Shown here piece after piece: positions 1-8,124 of a stretch of 12,315 nucleotides of DNA. The DNA lies in the NCBI GenBank assembly GCA_913054055.1, contig CAJXIT010000066.1, positions 1 to 12,315 of the forward strand. Direction: 5' to 3'. The notes under the pieces are model-generated. The model did not search any database, was not told where the DNA came from, and was given only the letters and a program-made list of their open reading frames with translations. The position numbers were made by a program, and so were the translations under genes. How positions within the stretch are numbered: position 1 is the first letter of the stretch; each line of letters starts with the position of its first letter. This stretch comes from an uncultured Thalassolituus sp. Lineage in GTDB: Bacteria; Pseudomonadota; Gammaproteobacteria; Pseudomonadales; Oceanobacteraceae.

Positions 1-1
1 T

Positions 2-550
2 TTTATTGATCAAGGTGCCGCTGCCATTCGGCAATACCATAGCCCAGAATCCCCGCTATTAAAGCGCACAGAAAAAAGTGCGGGCACTCAAAAAGTTGAA
101 AGCAAAGGCAATCAGCAAAAGCACTCCGCTTATCAACAGCAACACCAGACCAATCATCAAGTTCACACCGCTCAAGAGATTATGTCTTTTCCTGTCCATG
201 CTTTAGAGCAATCAAAGGCCAGCATCCAAGGTGCTTGGGAGTTAATGCAGCAACACCACATCAAACATTTACCCATTACAAAAAATCATAAGCTGATCGG
301 CATTGTCAGCGAGCGAGACATATTAAAGATTTATGCCCTTAAAAATACAGATAAAGAGCATTGGTACAAAACCAAAGTGTTTGCCGCATCTTTAACCATG
401 GACATCCATCAACTGTCACAGGTTCTATTTGATGAGCACATTGGTTCATTACCGATTATTAATGATCAACAAGAGCTTCAAGGTATCGTCACTCGCAGCG
501 ATATTTTAAAGCTCAACAGCCAATATGGCCCCATGGAATTTTGGGCTTAA
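2..550 (+). CDS. CBS-domain pair protein (5' end outside window)
   Basis: The reading frame is open from the left edge to the TAA at 548-550, giving 182 visible residues, so the gene is 5'-partial. The ATG at 182 is internal, because the first CBS domain already begins just before it with the typical T-A-Q-E-I-M-S stretch. Two CBS domains are visible: one at residues 56-108 ending in GIVSERDIL, and one at about 125-169 ending in GIVTRSDIL. CBS pairs usually bind adenine nucleotides and act as regulatory sensors. No catalytic or membrane domain is attached in the visible part. The N-terminal part (residues about 26-55) is a low-complexity, Gln/His/Lys-rich linker. The protein ends in a short tail, PMEFWA. 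Its target is unknown. It lies 171 bases upstream of ppnN on the same strand; a functional link is possible but unproven. Confidence 0.85.
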   Translation, partial: FIDQGAAAIRQYHSPESPLLKRTEKSAGTQKVESKGNQQKHSAYQQQHQTNHQVHTAQEIMSFPVHALEQSKASIQGAWELMQQHHIKHLPITKNHKLIGIVSERDILKIYALKNTDKEHWYKTKVFAASLTMDIHQLSQVLFDEHIGSLPIINDQQELQGIVTRSDILKLNSQYGPMEFWA

Positions 551-627
551 GATGTTTATATGATTACGTTGCCCCAGGTTTTATAACCATTCATTCATAG
601 CCTAATTCATTCCCTAAAGCCCTCTCC

Positions 628-697
628 TTATTAGATAAATAACTAATAATTTCTAATTTAAGTGCTAAACTAAATAAGTAGCGCTTTTATCGATAAA
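628..697. repeat. Inverted repeats in the ppnN leader
   Basis: Two AT-rich inverted repeats lie between the CBS gene and ppnN. Arms TTATTAG (628-634) and CTAATAA (643-649) are separated by 8 bases. A perfect 12-base palindrome TTTATCGATAAA sits at 686-697, 24 bases before the ppnN ATG. They could be operator sites or small hairpins in the leader. In such AT-rich DNA they could also be chance. No convincing sigma-70 promoter was found here, and no clear terminator for the upstream CBS gene. Confidence 0.3.
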
Positions 698-721
698 TAT
701 TAATAACAGGGATAAAACAGT

Positions 722-2101
722 ATGGCAGTTGCGCATGCACGCATTACACCCAGAAAAGCTTTAAGAGTTCTGTCTCGCCAAGAAGTCAACCGACTAAAAG
801 ATGCCAGTAAAACTGGTCTATACGAAATCTTCAAACGCTGTGCATTCGCGGTTCTTAATTGTGGCTCCAATGGTGATGATTGTTATGCACAACAAGATGA
901 ATATTCAGAGTTTGAAATAGAAGTCATTCAACTTGACCGCGGCATTGTACTGGATATTTTCAACGCCCCTGAAAATGCGTTTGTAGATGGTGAAGTCATT
1001 TTTGGCATTCGCGAACATTTATTTACAGTTCTGCGAGACATCATTTATATTCACGATGAAATCATTAACAACCCTAAGTTTTTAAACGACCCCGACATTC
1101 ACAGCAGTGAACTCATGACGAATATGGTGTTTCATATTTTAAGAAACGCCAATATTTTACGCTACGGCACCCCTAATGGCTTAACGGTTTGCTGGGGCGG
1201 ACACAGTATTGCCCGCGAAGAATACGATTACACCAAAGAGGTAGGGTATCAATTAGGTTTACGTGCTTTAGATGTAGGGACCGGCTGTGGGCCTGGCGCC
1301 ATGAAAGGCCCTATGAAAGGCGCTACCATAGGCCACGCCAAACAACATAACAAAGCCGGTCGCTATGTTGGTTTCACTGAACCCGGCATCATAGCCGCCG
1401 AAGCGCCTAATCCCATTGTTAATGAGCTGGTCATTTTGCCTGATATCGAAAAACGCTTAGAAGCCTTTGTTCGTTGCGCCCATGGCATCATTGTATTTCC
1501 TGGTGGTGCCGGCACCGCGGAAGAGATTTTATATCTGCTGGGTATTTTATTGCACCCTGAAAATAAACACATTCCATTCCCCGTAGTATTTACAGGCCCC
1601 GCTTCTGCAAAAACCTACTTTGAAAAAATTGATGCCTTTATTGGCTGCTGCCTAGGTGAAAAAGCCCAGCAAAAATACACCATCATCATTGATGACCCCG
1701 AAGCGGTGGCCATTCACATGAAAAAAGAATTCAAACGCGTAACGGAATTTAGAAAACAACATAACGATGCCTTCTTTTTTAACTGGATGTTGGAGATTGA
1801 CAGCGAGTTTCAAATTCCATTTACGCCCACTCATCAATCCATGAGTGATTTAAATCTCTCGTTTGACCAACCTGTACATAAATTGGCTGCCGACCTACGC
1901 AGAGCTTTCAGTGGCATTGTGGCAGGTAACGTCAAACAAGACGGAATCGAAGAAATTCAAAGGCACGGCCCATTTAAAATAAATGGGAACAATGAAATTA
2001 CCAAACCTTTGGAAGCGCTATTGGCCAGCATGGTTGAACAGCAAAGAATGAAATTGCCCGGTTCTAAATACGTTCCGTGTTTCGAAATCGTCAGTCAATG
2101 A
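722..2101 (+). CDS. ppnN: PpnN, pyrimidine/purine nucleotide 5'-monophosphate nucleosidase (LOG family)
   Basis: The 459-residue product matches the E. coli PpnN (YgdH) type along its length; that protein is about 454 residues. Family enzymes cleave nucleoside 5'-monophosphates to free base and ribose 5-phosphate in the cytoplasm. E. coli PpnN is bound and stimulated by the alarmone (p)ppGpp. Visible signatures are an N-terminal PpnN-specific domain (residues about 10-145), then a Rossmann-like LOG domain with CWGGHS (157-162), GTGCGPGAMKGPMKG (186-200) and the nucleotide/phosphate-binding PGGAGTAEE (260-268). A conserved C-terminal domain includes DLRRAFSGIVAGNVK and a closing KLPGSKYVPCFEI. 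The ATG is preceded by AGGGA at 708-712, nine bases upstream. The gene is monocistronic by context and ends 40 bases before a bidirectional terminator. Older annotations call such proteins lysine decarboxylase-like, which is a misnomer. Confidence 0.95.
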   Translation: MAVAHARITPRKALRVLSRQEVNRLKDASKTGLYEIFKRCAFAVLNCGSNGDDCYAQQDEYSEFEIEVIQLDRGIVLDIFNAPENAFVDGEVIFGIREHLFTVLRDIIYIHDEIINNPKFLNDPDIHSSELMTNMVFHILRNANILRYGTPNGLTVCWGGHSIAREEYDYTKEVGYQLGLRALDVGTGCGPGAMKGPMKGATIGHAKQHNKAGRYVGFTEPGIIAAEAPNPIVNELVILPDIEKRLEAFVRCAHGIIVFPGGAGTAEEILYLLGILLHPENKHIPFPVVFTGPASAKTYFEKIDAFIGCCLGEKAQQKYTIIIDDPEAVAIHMKKEFKRVTEFRKQHNDAFFFNWMLEIDSEFQIPFTPTHQSMSDLNLSFDQPVHKLAADLRRAFSGIVAGNVKQDGIEEIQRHGPFKINGNNEITKPLEALLASMVEQQRMKLPGSKYVPCFEIVSQ

Positions 2102-2140
2102 TTTACCATAAAGTATCAAGAATAAAGTTTCAGCCAATAA

Positions 2141-2170
2141 AAAAGCCTATTCATTTCTGAATAGGCTTTT
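2141..2170. terminator. Bidirectional terminator between ppnN and ispH
   Basis: A perfect 13-base inverted repeat (AAAAGCCTATTCA, loop TTTC, TGAATAGGCTTTT) is flanked by A and T runs, so it can terminate transcription in both directions. It sits between the convergent ends of ppnN (+) and the ribF-ispH operon (-), 19 bases beyond the ispH stop. Confidence 0.92.
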
Positions 2171-2189
2171 AAACTCAACCAGATTAAGA

Positions 2190-3137
2190 TTAATCCACTT
2201 CTTTTAATCTCAATTCTTTTGGAAGGTTAAACGTAATATTTTCTTCACGACCGCTTAACTCCACCGGAGCGGTACCACCTAACTCTTTCACTCGATTCAC
2301 CACCTGCTGAACCAATACTTCGGGTGCTGACGCACCAGCGGTAATACCCACTGTTTTATCATCAGCAAACCAAGTGGCATCAATTTCTTGCGCATTATCA
2401 ATCAAATAGGCATCGGCGCCCATGCGTTCACCTAATTCACGTAAACGATTGGAGTTTGAGCTGTTTGGAGAACCCACCACCAAAATCAAATCACATTGTT
2501 TGGCCAAGTCTTTCACTGCATCTTGACGATTTTGTGTGGCGTAGCAAATATCATCGGTTTTAGGGCCGCGAATATTTGGGAATTTTTTACGCAAGGCTTC
2601 GATAACGATGGCGGTATCGTCCATGGATAAAGTGGTTTGACTCACATAAGATAATGCATCAGGATTATTAGGGGTTAACGCTTGCACATCAGTCACGTCC
2701 TCTACCAAGTATATATCGCCGCCATTGTCATGATCATACTGCCCCATGGTGCCCTCTACTTCTGGGTGACCTTTATGACCAATCAAAATCATTTCACTGC
2801 CTTTTGATGAGTATCGTGCCACTTCCATATGGACTTTGGTAACCAAAGGACAGGTTGCATCAAATACTTTCAAGCCACGATCTTTTGCTTCACTTTGAAC
2901 AGCTTTAGACACGCCGTGGGCAGAAAAGATGACAATGCTATCGTCAGGCACTTCATGTAATTCATCTACGAATACCGCCCCGCGGTCACGTAAATTATCC
3001 ACAACAAATTTGTTATGCACCACCTCATGACGCACATAAATCGGTGGCTCAAAAATATCCAAGGCACGATTCACAATATCAATGGCTCGGTCAACGCCGG
3101 CACAAAAGCCGCGGGGATTTGCTAGGGTAATATCCAT
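2190..3137 (-). CDS. ispH: 4-hydroxy-3-methylbut-2-enyl diphosphate reductase IspH
   Basis: This [4Fe-4S] enzyme makes IPP and DMAPP from HMBPP, the last step of the MEP isoprenoid pathway. With the ATG at 3137 the protein has 315 residues (E. coli IspH has 316) and begins MDITLANPRGFCAG. Its first cluster cysteine is then Cys12, the same number as in E. coli. The other two cluster cysteines are in DATCPLV and DDICYATQ. A longer frame starts with GTG at 3161, sharing a base with the fkpB stop, and would add eight residues with no family precedent that I recall. The ATG has a weak GAGAA ten bases upstream, while the GTG has no visible ribosome site. It is the last gene of the ribF operon, 23 bases after fkpB, and is followed by the terminator at 2141-2170. 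The start choice is moderately sure; the identity is very sure. Confidence 0.96.
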   Translation of the reverse strand: MDITLANPRGFCAGVDRAIDIVNRALDIFEPPIYVRHEVVHNKFVVDNLRDRGAVFVDELHEVPDDSIVIFSAHGVSKAVQSEAKDRGLKVFDATCPLVTKVHMEVARYSSKGSEMILIGHKGHPEVEGTMGQYDHDNGGDIYLVEDVTDVQALTPNNPDALSYVSQTTLSMDDTAIVIEALRKKFPNIRGPKTDDICYATQNRQDAVKDLAKQCDLILVVGSPNSSNSNRLRELGERMGADAYLIDNAQEIDATWFADDKTVGITAGASAPEVLVQQVVNRVKELGGTAPVELSGREENITFNLPKELRLKEVD

Positions 3138-3160
3138 TAGAAATTTATTCTCAGCGCACA

Positions 3161-3595
3161 CTATTGAGGATCTGAAACCTGAATGATTTCAACATCAAAG
3201 GTTAATTCTTCACCGGCTAACGGGTGGTTAAAATCCACCACAACCACATCATCTTGTACGTCTTTAATCACGCCAGGAAGTTCAGCGCCATTAGCATCGG
3301 CAAACGATACCATCAAGCCCACTTCAAGCTCCATATCCGGACCAAAGTCACGGCGCTTAACTTCCTGAATATTATTAGGATTTTTTTGCGCAAACGCTTG
3401 CTCGGGAGGAATCACAAAACTTTGCTTTGCTCCTGTCTCTAAACCTACCAACAAAGATTCAAAGCCTTCAGGTAAATTGCCATCACCCACAACCAAAGTA
3501 GCCGGTTCTTTCTCAAAAGTGCTATCAACCACTTGACCATCATTAAGTTTCAATGCGAAATGTAGTGTTACTTGTTTGCCTTGAGCAATTTGCAT
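3161..3595 (-). CDS. fkpB: FKBP-type peptidyl-prolyl cis-trans isomerase FkpB (SlpA-like)
   Basis: This is a small cytoplasmic FKBP of the SlpA/FkpB group, which catalyses proline isomerisation and can act as a chaperone. The 144 residues include VTLHFALKLNDGQVVDSTF near the N terminus and the diagnostic DFNHPLAGEELTFDVEII near the end. Between them lies the IF (insert-in-flap) segment (roughly residues 70-125 in this family), with RRDFGPDMELEVG and ELPGVIKDV. I chose the ATG at 3595 because GGA lies seven bases upstream and homologues have only a few residues before the TLHFAL strand. A TTG at 3610 would add five residues (149 total, the E. coli length) but has no ribosome site. The gene is third from the end of the ribF-ileS-lspA-fkpB-ispH order as in E. 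coli. A hairpin separates it from lspA. Confidence 0.94.
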   Translation of the reverse strand: MQIAQGKQVTLHFALKLNDGQVVDSTFEKEPATLVVGDGNLPEGFESLLVGLETGAKQSFVIPPEQAFAQKNPNNIQEVKRRDFGPDMELEVGLMVSFADANGAELPGVIKDVQDDVVVVDFNHPLAGEELTFDVEIIQVSDPQ

Positions 3596-3620
3596 GGGAA
3601 AATCCAACAATATGATTCAA

Positions 3621-3643
3621 CCTAAGCCATTAACCGGCTTAGG
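3621..3643 (-). other. Intercistronic hairpin between lspA and fkpB
   Basis: An 8-base perfect inverted repeat, CCTAAGCC and GGCTTAGG with a 7-base loop, lies in the 62 bases between the lspA stop and the fkpB ATG. No T-run follows on the minus strand, so it is not a standard terminator. It may protect the upstream mRNA end or adjust fkpB expression; that role is inference. Confidence 0.5.
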
Positions 3644-3657
3644 CATATAAAATGAAA

Positions 3658-4173
3658 TTAATCTTTTTTGTTTTGCATGAAAATACTTTCATACATCAAC
3701 ATGGCCGCGCCAAGTGTGATAGCGCTATCAGCAATATTAAACGCTGGGAAATAATGCTTATCCCAATGCACATGAATAAAATCAATCACGTGACCGTAAA
3801 CAAGGCGATCATACAAGTTGCCAAGGGCACCACCGATCACCAAAGCCAACGCCACACTTAAAAACTTTTCACTGGGTTTTAGCTTCATTAACCAAACGGT
3901 TAACACGGCACTTACGCCCACTGCAATGGCCGTGAAAAACCAACGCTGCCAACCACCTTCATTGGCCAAAAAACTAAAGGCTGCACCCTTGTTATATAAC
4001 AGGGTTAAATCAAATACCGGCAGCACATAAACTGGCTGAGCATAATTTAATAATGACTCAGCCATTTGCTTAGTGACAAAATCTAAAACAATCGCAATGA
4101 ATGCAAGCCACAACCACTTTAGTTGTGACTTATTCAAATCTGACAAATGCTTTTGCACAAAGTTGTTTAACAT
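3658..4173 (-). CDS. lspA: Lipoprotein signal peptidase LspA (signal peptidase II)
   Basis: An inner-membrane aspartyl protease that removes signal peptides from diacylglyceryl-modified prolipoproteins. The 171 residues show the family pattern of four membrane segments: about 18-36, 76-95, 104-120 and 150-166. The conserved block GGALGNLYDR (114-123) is followed by the catalytic Asp131 (GHVIDFI) and Asp149 (FNIADSAI). Their 18-residue spacing equals that of the E. coli pair. The NKGAAFSF block (61-68) is also typical. The ATG overlaps the ileS stop by one base (TAATG), suggesting translational coupling. The short charged tail after the last helix is cytoplasmic. The ileS-lspA pairing is conserved in many proteobacteria. 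Confidence 0.96.
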   Translation of the reverse strand: MLNNFVQKHLSDLNKSQLKWLWLAFIAIVLDFVTKQMAESLLNYAQPVYVLPVFDLTLLYNKGAAFSFLANEGGWQRWFFTAIAVGVSAVLTVWLMKLKPSEKFLSVALALVIGGALGNLYDRLVYGHVIDFIHVHWDKHYFPAFNIADSAITLGAAMLMYESIFMQNKKD

Positions 4174-7088
4174 TATGCAAATGCCCTTGTTTCGCCTTCA
4201 CCTTCTACGTTTTCAACACAGCGACCACATAAGCTTTCATGGCCTGCATGTGTGCCAACATCGGCACGGTAATGCCAGCAGCGATCACATTTTTCATCTT
4301 CGCTTGCAGAAACGCTAACGCGCAACCCTTCAAGGTCAGTGGCCTCACCGGCATTGGCATCAAATGCTTCAACCGTCGCGCCCGATGTAATCAATACAAA
4401 ACGTAATTCATCTTCTAAGCGATTCAAGTCGTCCGCCAACTCACCGTCTACAAACAAGGTCACTTTCGCGCTTAAGCTTGCACCGATTGTTTTTTCGTTA
4501 CGGGCTTTTTCTAGCAGTTTATTCACTTCGGTTTTAACCGACATCATGCGACGCCAGTAAGCATCGTTAAACGTGTCGTTAGGGGCCGAGAACAAACCTG
4601 TGTACCACTCGCTTAGTAGCACGCTTGATTCACGCTCACCTTCTGTTTGTGCAGGCATGAATTCCCACGCTTCTTCTGCGGTGAAACTTAAGATGGGTGC
4701 CATCCAGCGCAGCATGGCTTCAGCCACATGATATAAAGCAGTTTGCGCACTGCGACGTGGCAAGCTATCCGCTTTAGTGGTGTACTGACGATCTTTAATC
4801 ACATCAAGATAAAAACCACCTAATTCATTTACACAGAAGTTATGCAACTTCTGATAAATATTCATGGTTTGGTATTCATCGTAGCTTTCAATAATGTCGC
4901 TTTGCAGTTGGTTAGCTTGATCCACAATCCAAGCGTCTAACGGCAATAATTCTTCCGGTTTCACCATGTGGGCTTTTGGATCAAAGCCATTGATGTTCGC
5001 CAATAAGAAACGAGCCGTGTTACGAATACGACGATACGAATCCGCAGTACGATTTAGAATTTCATCGCTGACCGTCATTTCGCTGGTGTAATCCGTAGAC
5101 GCCACCCACAAACGTAAAATATCCGCACCCAGCTTGTTCACCACATCTTGTGGTGACATCACATTACCTAATGACTTAGACATTTTTTTGCCATCGCCAT
5201 CCACAGTAAAGCCGTGAGTCAAAACTGTTTTATACGGCGCAGCACCACGGGCAGCCACACTGGTTAACAATGATGATTGGAACCAACCACGGTGTTGATC
5301 AGAACCTTCTAAGTATAAATCCGCAGGTACGTGCAATTCAGGGTGCTCTTCTAGTACTGCTGCGTGGGTCACACCAGAATCAAACCATACATCTAAGGTG
5401 TCGGTAATTTTTTGGTAATCACCTGCTTCCGCGCCTAATAAATCTTGAGCATCTAAATCAAACCAAGCATCAATGCCTTCCTGTTCAACTTTTTTAGCCA
5501 CTGTTTCAATTAAATTTTGAGTATCCGGGTGTAATTCTCCAGAAACTTTATGCACAAATAATGCGATTGGTACACCCCAAGTACGTTGACGAGAAATACA
5601 CCAGTCAGGGCGAGAGTTCATCATGGCATCGATACGGGCCTTGCCCCAATCCGGACGCCAGTCCACTGTGTTTTCCACTTCGTGCATAGCTTGCTCTAAC
5701 AACCCACCTTGCTTCATGGAAATAAACCATTGCGGCGTGGCACGGAAAATAATCGGTGACTTATGTCTCCAGCAATGTGGGTAGCTGTGCTTGATGTTTA
5801 CTTTTTTCAGCAACGCACCTTTTTCATTTAAGATGCCAAGGCACTTAAAGTTGCCTTTGTCGGCCACACTTAATCCGGCCAGTTCTAATGCGTTCATGGC
5901 TTCGTTTTCGATGAATAAACCTTCATCGCTCACCAACATGGCTTTTGACGAAATGCCATATTTATTAGACACCGTGTAATCGTCTGCACCATGCATTGGC
6001 GCCGTGTGTACCGAACCTGTACCTGAATCTGCGGTGACGTGTAAGCCAGTAATAATTGGAACATATTTTTCGGCTGCGCCATCGTCTGCAGGCATAAACG
6101 GATGCTTAACCGAGAACGGCGCCGCATCTGATTTTGTATCCCCTTCTAAGACCCAACCAAAGTCAGCCCCTTTTGCAAAGCCGATGCTTTCATAATCGCC
6201 TGCTTCAATGCCGTAGCGTGCCATGGCATCGTTTACTAATTCAGCCGCCAGCACCAAAAGCTCATTGCTTTCTTTTAAATGTACTAATGCGTATTCAATA
6301 CCTGGGTGAACCGATACTGCTTCGTTTGCAGGTAAAGTCCAAGGTGTGGTAGTCCAGATGACAATGCTGGCTGTTGCACTTTCAAATTCGGCGGCGTCTT
6401 TTTCTAAAGCAAACTTACTTAACAAATCAGCCGTGTTTTGAAATTCAAATTTCACATCAATGGCAACGGATTTTTTATCTTGGTATTCCACTTCCGCTTC
6501 TGCCAACGCCGAACCGCAATCCATACACCAGTTAACGGGCTTGGCTCCTTTGTGTAGGTGACCATTGCCTGCAATGCGACCCAAGGTGCGAATGATGTTG
6601 GCTTCAAATTTGAAATCCATGGTTAGGTAAGGTTTATCCCAGTCACCCAATACCATCAGACGTTTAAAATCTTCACGCTGACCGTCTACTTGTGTTTGCG
6701 CGTATTCGCGGCATTTTTGGCGGAAGGTTTTGGCATCCACTTTATCGCCCGCTTTGCCCACTTCTTTCTCAACATTTAATTCGATGGGCAAACCGTGGCA
6801 ATCCCAACCCGGAACATAAGGAGCATCTTTACCATTGATGGTTTGCGCCTTGATGATGATGTCTTTAAGGATTTTATTCACACTGTGTCCAATGTGAATG
6901 TTGCCGTTTGCGTACGGAGGGCCATCGTGCAAAATAAATTTATTGCGACCCGCACGGGCTTCACGAATGGCTTTATATAAATCCATCTCTTGCCATTTTT
7001 TCAAGGTGGCAGGCTCGCGCTTTGCCAGATTTCCGCGCATTGGGAAATCCGTTTCTGGAAGGTTTAGAGTCGATTTATAGTCAGTCAT
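4173..7088 (-). CDS. ileS: Isoleucyl-tRNA synthetase IleRS
   Basis: A class I aminoacyl-tRNA synthetase that charges tRNA-Ile and edits misactivated valine. The 971 residues contain the ATP-binding HIGH motif at 65-68 (inside GPPYANGNIHIGH) and PGWDCHGLPIE at 93-103. The editing domain shows TTTPWTLPAN (246-255) and GTGSVHTAPMHGADDY (356-371). The catalytic KMSKS loop is at 635-639. A C-terminal zinc finger has Cys934, Cys937, Cys954 and Cys957, the layout of the bacterial, mupirocin-sensitive type. It is about 33 residues longer than the E. coli protein (938). Part of the excess appears to lie in the editing domain around residues 215-345. The HTAPMHG stretch has Met where Gly is usual. The start ATG has GAAGAG about six bases upstream. 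The gene follows ribF by 58 bases and overlaps lspA by one base. Confidence 0.98.
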   Translation of the reverse strand: MTDYKSTLNLPETDFPMRGNLAKREPATLKKWQEMDLYKAIREARAGRNKFILHDGPPYANGNIHIGHSVNKILKDIIIKAQTINGKDAPYVPGWDCHGLPIELNVEKEVGKAGDKVDAKTFRQKCREYAQTQVDGQREDFKRLMVLGDWDKPYLTMDFKFEANIIRTLGRIAGNGHLHKGAKPVNWCMDCGSALAEAEVEYQDKKSVAIDVKFEFQNTADLLSKFALEKDAAEFESATASIVIWTTTPWTLPANEAVSVHPGIEYALVHLKESNELLVLAAELVNDAMARYGIEAGDYESIGFAKGADFGWVLEGDTKSDAAPFSVKHPFMPADDGAAEKYVPIITGLHVTADSGTGSVHTAPMHGADDYTVSNKYGISSKAMLVSDEGLFIENEAMNALELAGLSVADKGNFKCLGILNEKGALLKKVNIKHSYPHCWRHKSPIIFRATPQWFISMKQGGLLEQAMHEVENTVDWRPDWGKARIDAMMNSRPDWCISRQRTWGVPIALFVHKVSGELHPDTQNLIETVAKKVEQEGIDAWFDLDAQDLLGAEAGDYQKITDTLDVWFDSGVTHAAVLEEHPELHVPADLYLEGSDQHRGWFQSSLLTSVAARGAAPYKTVLTHGFTVDGDGKKMSKSLGNVMSPQDVVNKLGADILRLWVASTDYTSEMTVSDEILNRTADSYRRIRNTARFLLANINGFDPKAHMVKPEELLPLDAWIVDQANQLQSDIIESYDEYQTMNIYQKLHNFCVNELGGFYLDVIKDRQYTTKADSLPRRSAQTALYHVAEAMLRWMAPILSFTAEEAWEFMPAQTEGERESSVLLSEWYTGLFSAPNDTFNDAYWRRMMSVKTEVNKLLEKARNEKTIGASLSAKVTLFVDGELADDLNRLEDELRFVLITSGATVEAFDANAGEATDLEGLRVSVSASEDEKCDRCWHYRADVGTHAGHESLCGRCVENVEGEGETRAFA

Positions 7089-7146
7089 TTTGGCTCTTCG
7101 TTTTTAGCTCTATGCTATTCACACCATGCACTAAGCAATAGTGAGG

Positions 7147-8076
7147 TTAATTAGTTTCGATAAAGTAGGCTTTGGCCATTTCAATATCGCGATAGATGGC
7201 CGCTTTAAGTTCGTCTAACCCATTAAAGCGTTTTTCATCTCGTATTTTATGTTTGAACACCACCTTCAAACGCTGACCGTAAAGATCACCACTAAAGTCA
7301 AAAAGGTGAGGTTCCAGTATGGGTTTTAACGCCCCCACTGTTGGGCGCATACCAATATTGGCAACGCCGTTGTATGTGCCAGTTGATGTTTCAACCTGCA
7401 CCGCATAAACCCCAACAAGTGGTGTTTTATGCCTTTTTAAAATCACATTGGCTGTGGGCACACCCAAGGTACGCCCCAGCTTTTGTCCATGAGCAATACG
7501 TCCACTGATACTAAACGGACGGCCCAATAAGGTTTCAGCCTGATCCAGATTACCCAGTTCTAATGCCGCACGCACTTCTGTACTGCTTACGCGGGTGCCA
7601 CTTTGCTGAACCGTCTGTGTATCTTCAACGGTAAAGCCAAATGCTTCTCCGGCTTGCTTCAGGTATTCAAAATCCCCTGAGCGATCACAGCCAAATTTAA
7701 AATCGTCACCCACAATCAGGGCTTTGATATTTAAACCATCAATCAAAACCTGTTTAACAAATTCTTGAGCACTTAAACCCATAAAGCGATTGTTAAACGC
7801 CATGCAGGCTATGGCATCCACATGGTTTTGCTCTAACAGCTCAATTTTTTCAGCCAGTGTGGATAATCTAGCTGGGGCACCGTTTAAATCAAAGTGCTCT
7901 TTAGGCTGAGGCTCAAACGTCATCACGGCTGCAGGCAGCCTCATGGCTTGGGCTTTATCCGTTAACTTCTTTAATACCTGCTGGTGACCACGGTGCACAC
8001 CATCAAAATTCCCTATGGTTAAAACACAACCTTGAGGAAATGAGCGAGTATTATGAAGTCCACGAAAAAAATGCAT
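7147..8076 (-). CDS. ribF: Bifunctional riboflavin kinase / FAD synthetase RibF
   Basis: This cytoplasmic enzyme phosphorylates riboflavin to FMN and adenylylates FMN to FAD. With the ATG at 8076 it has 309 residues; E. coli RibF has 313. The N-terminal FMN adenylyltransferase domain carries the nucleotidyl-transferase motif TIGNFDGVHRGH (20-31) and later SSTEVRAAL. The C-terminal riboflavin kinase domain carries GRIAHGQKLGRTLGVPTANV and GVANIGMRPT. The frame stays open to a TTG at 8094, but those six extra residues (MFCLIF) lie in the T-tail of the murJ terminator and do not fit the family, which starts directly with a M-x-x-x-RGLHN-like segment. No strong ribosome site precedes the ATG. It is the first gene of the ribF-ileS-lspA-fkpB-ispH unit. 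Confidence 0.96.
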   Translation of the reverse strand: MHFFRGLHNTRSFPQGCVLTIGNFDGVHRGHQQVLKKLTDKAQAMRLPAAVMTFEPQPKEHFDLNGAPARLSTLAEKIELLEQNHVDAIACMAFNNRFMGLSAQEFVKQVLIDGLNIKALIVGDDFKFGCDRSGDFEYLKQAGEAFGFTVEDTQTVQQSGTRVSSTEVRAALELGNLDQAETLLGRPFSISGRIAHGQKLGRTLGVPTANVILKRHKTPLVGVYAVQVETSTGTYNGVANIGMRPTVGALKPILEPHLFDFSGDLYGQRLKVVFKHKIRDEKRFNGLDELKAAIYRDIEMAKAYFIETN

Positions 8077-8092
8077 AAATATTAGGCAAAAC

Positions 8093-8124
8093 AAAAGGCC
8101 GCATTATAGGCTAGGCGGCCTTTT
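8093..8124 (-). terminator. murJ rho-independent terminator
   Basis: A perfect inverted repeat, AAAAGGCCGC (8093-8102) and GCGGCCTTTT (8115-8124), has a 12-base loop. Read on the minus strand, the GC stem is followed by TTTTGTTTTG. It lies 62 bases after the murJ stop and only 16 bases before the ribF ATG, so most murJ transcripts should end just before ribF. Its loop contains the ribF -10 box. Confidence 0.8.

Noticed and set aside
1363..1837. Minus-strand open frames inside ppnN
   Set aside because: They are antisense shadows of a full-length conserved gene, without ribosome sites or recognisable domains.
3183..4318. Plus-strand open frames over fkpB, lspA and the ileS end
   Set aside because: They lie antisense to conserved genes and have no recognisable features; composition follows the opposite coding strand.
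4339..7080. Several 60-73-residue open frames inside ileS on both strands
   Set aside because: ileS is intact over this range with all motifs in order; these are overlaps by chance.
7129..7143. CACTA/TAGTG hairpin in the ribF-ileS gap as a regulatory element
   Set aside because: Only a 5-base stem with no T-run; T-box control of ileS is not expected in gammaproteobacteria and no T-box features are present.
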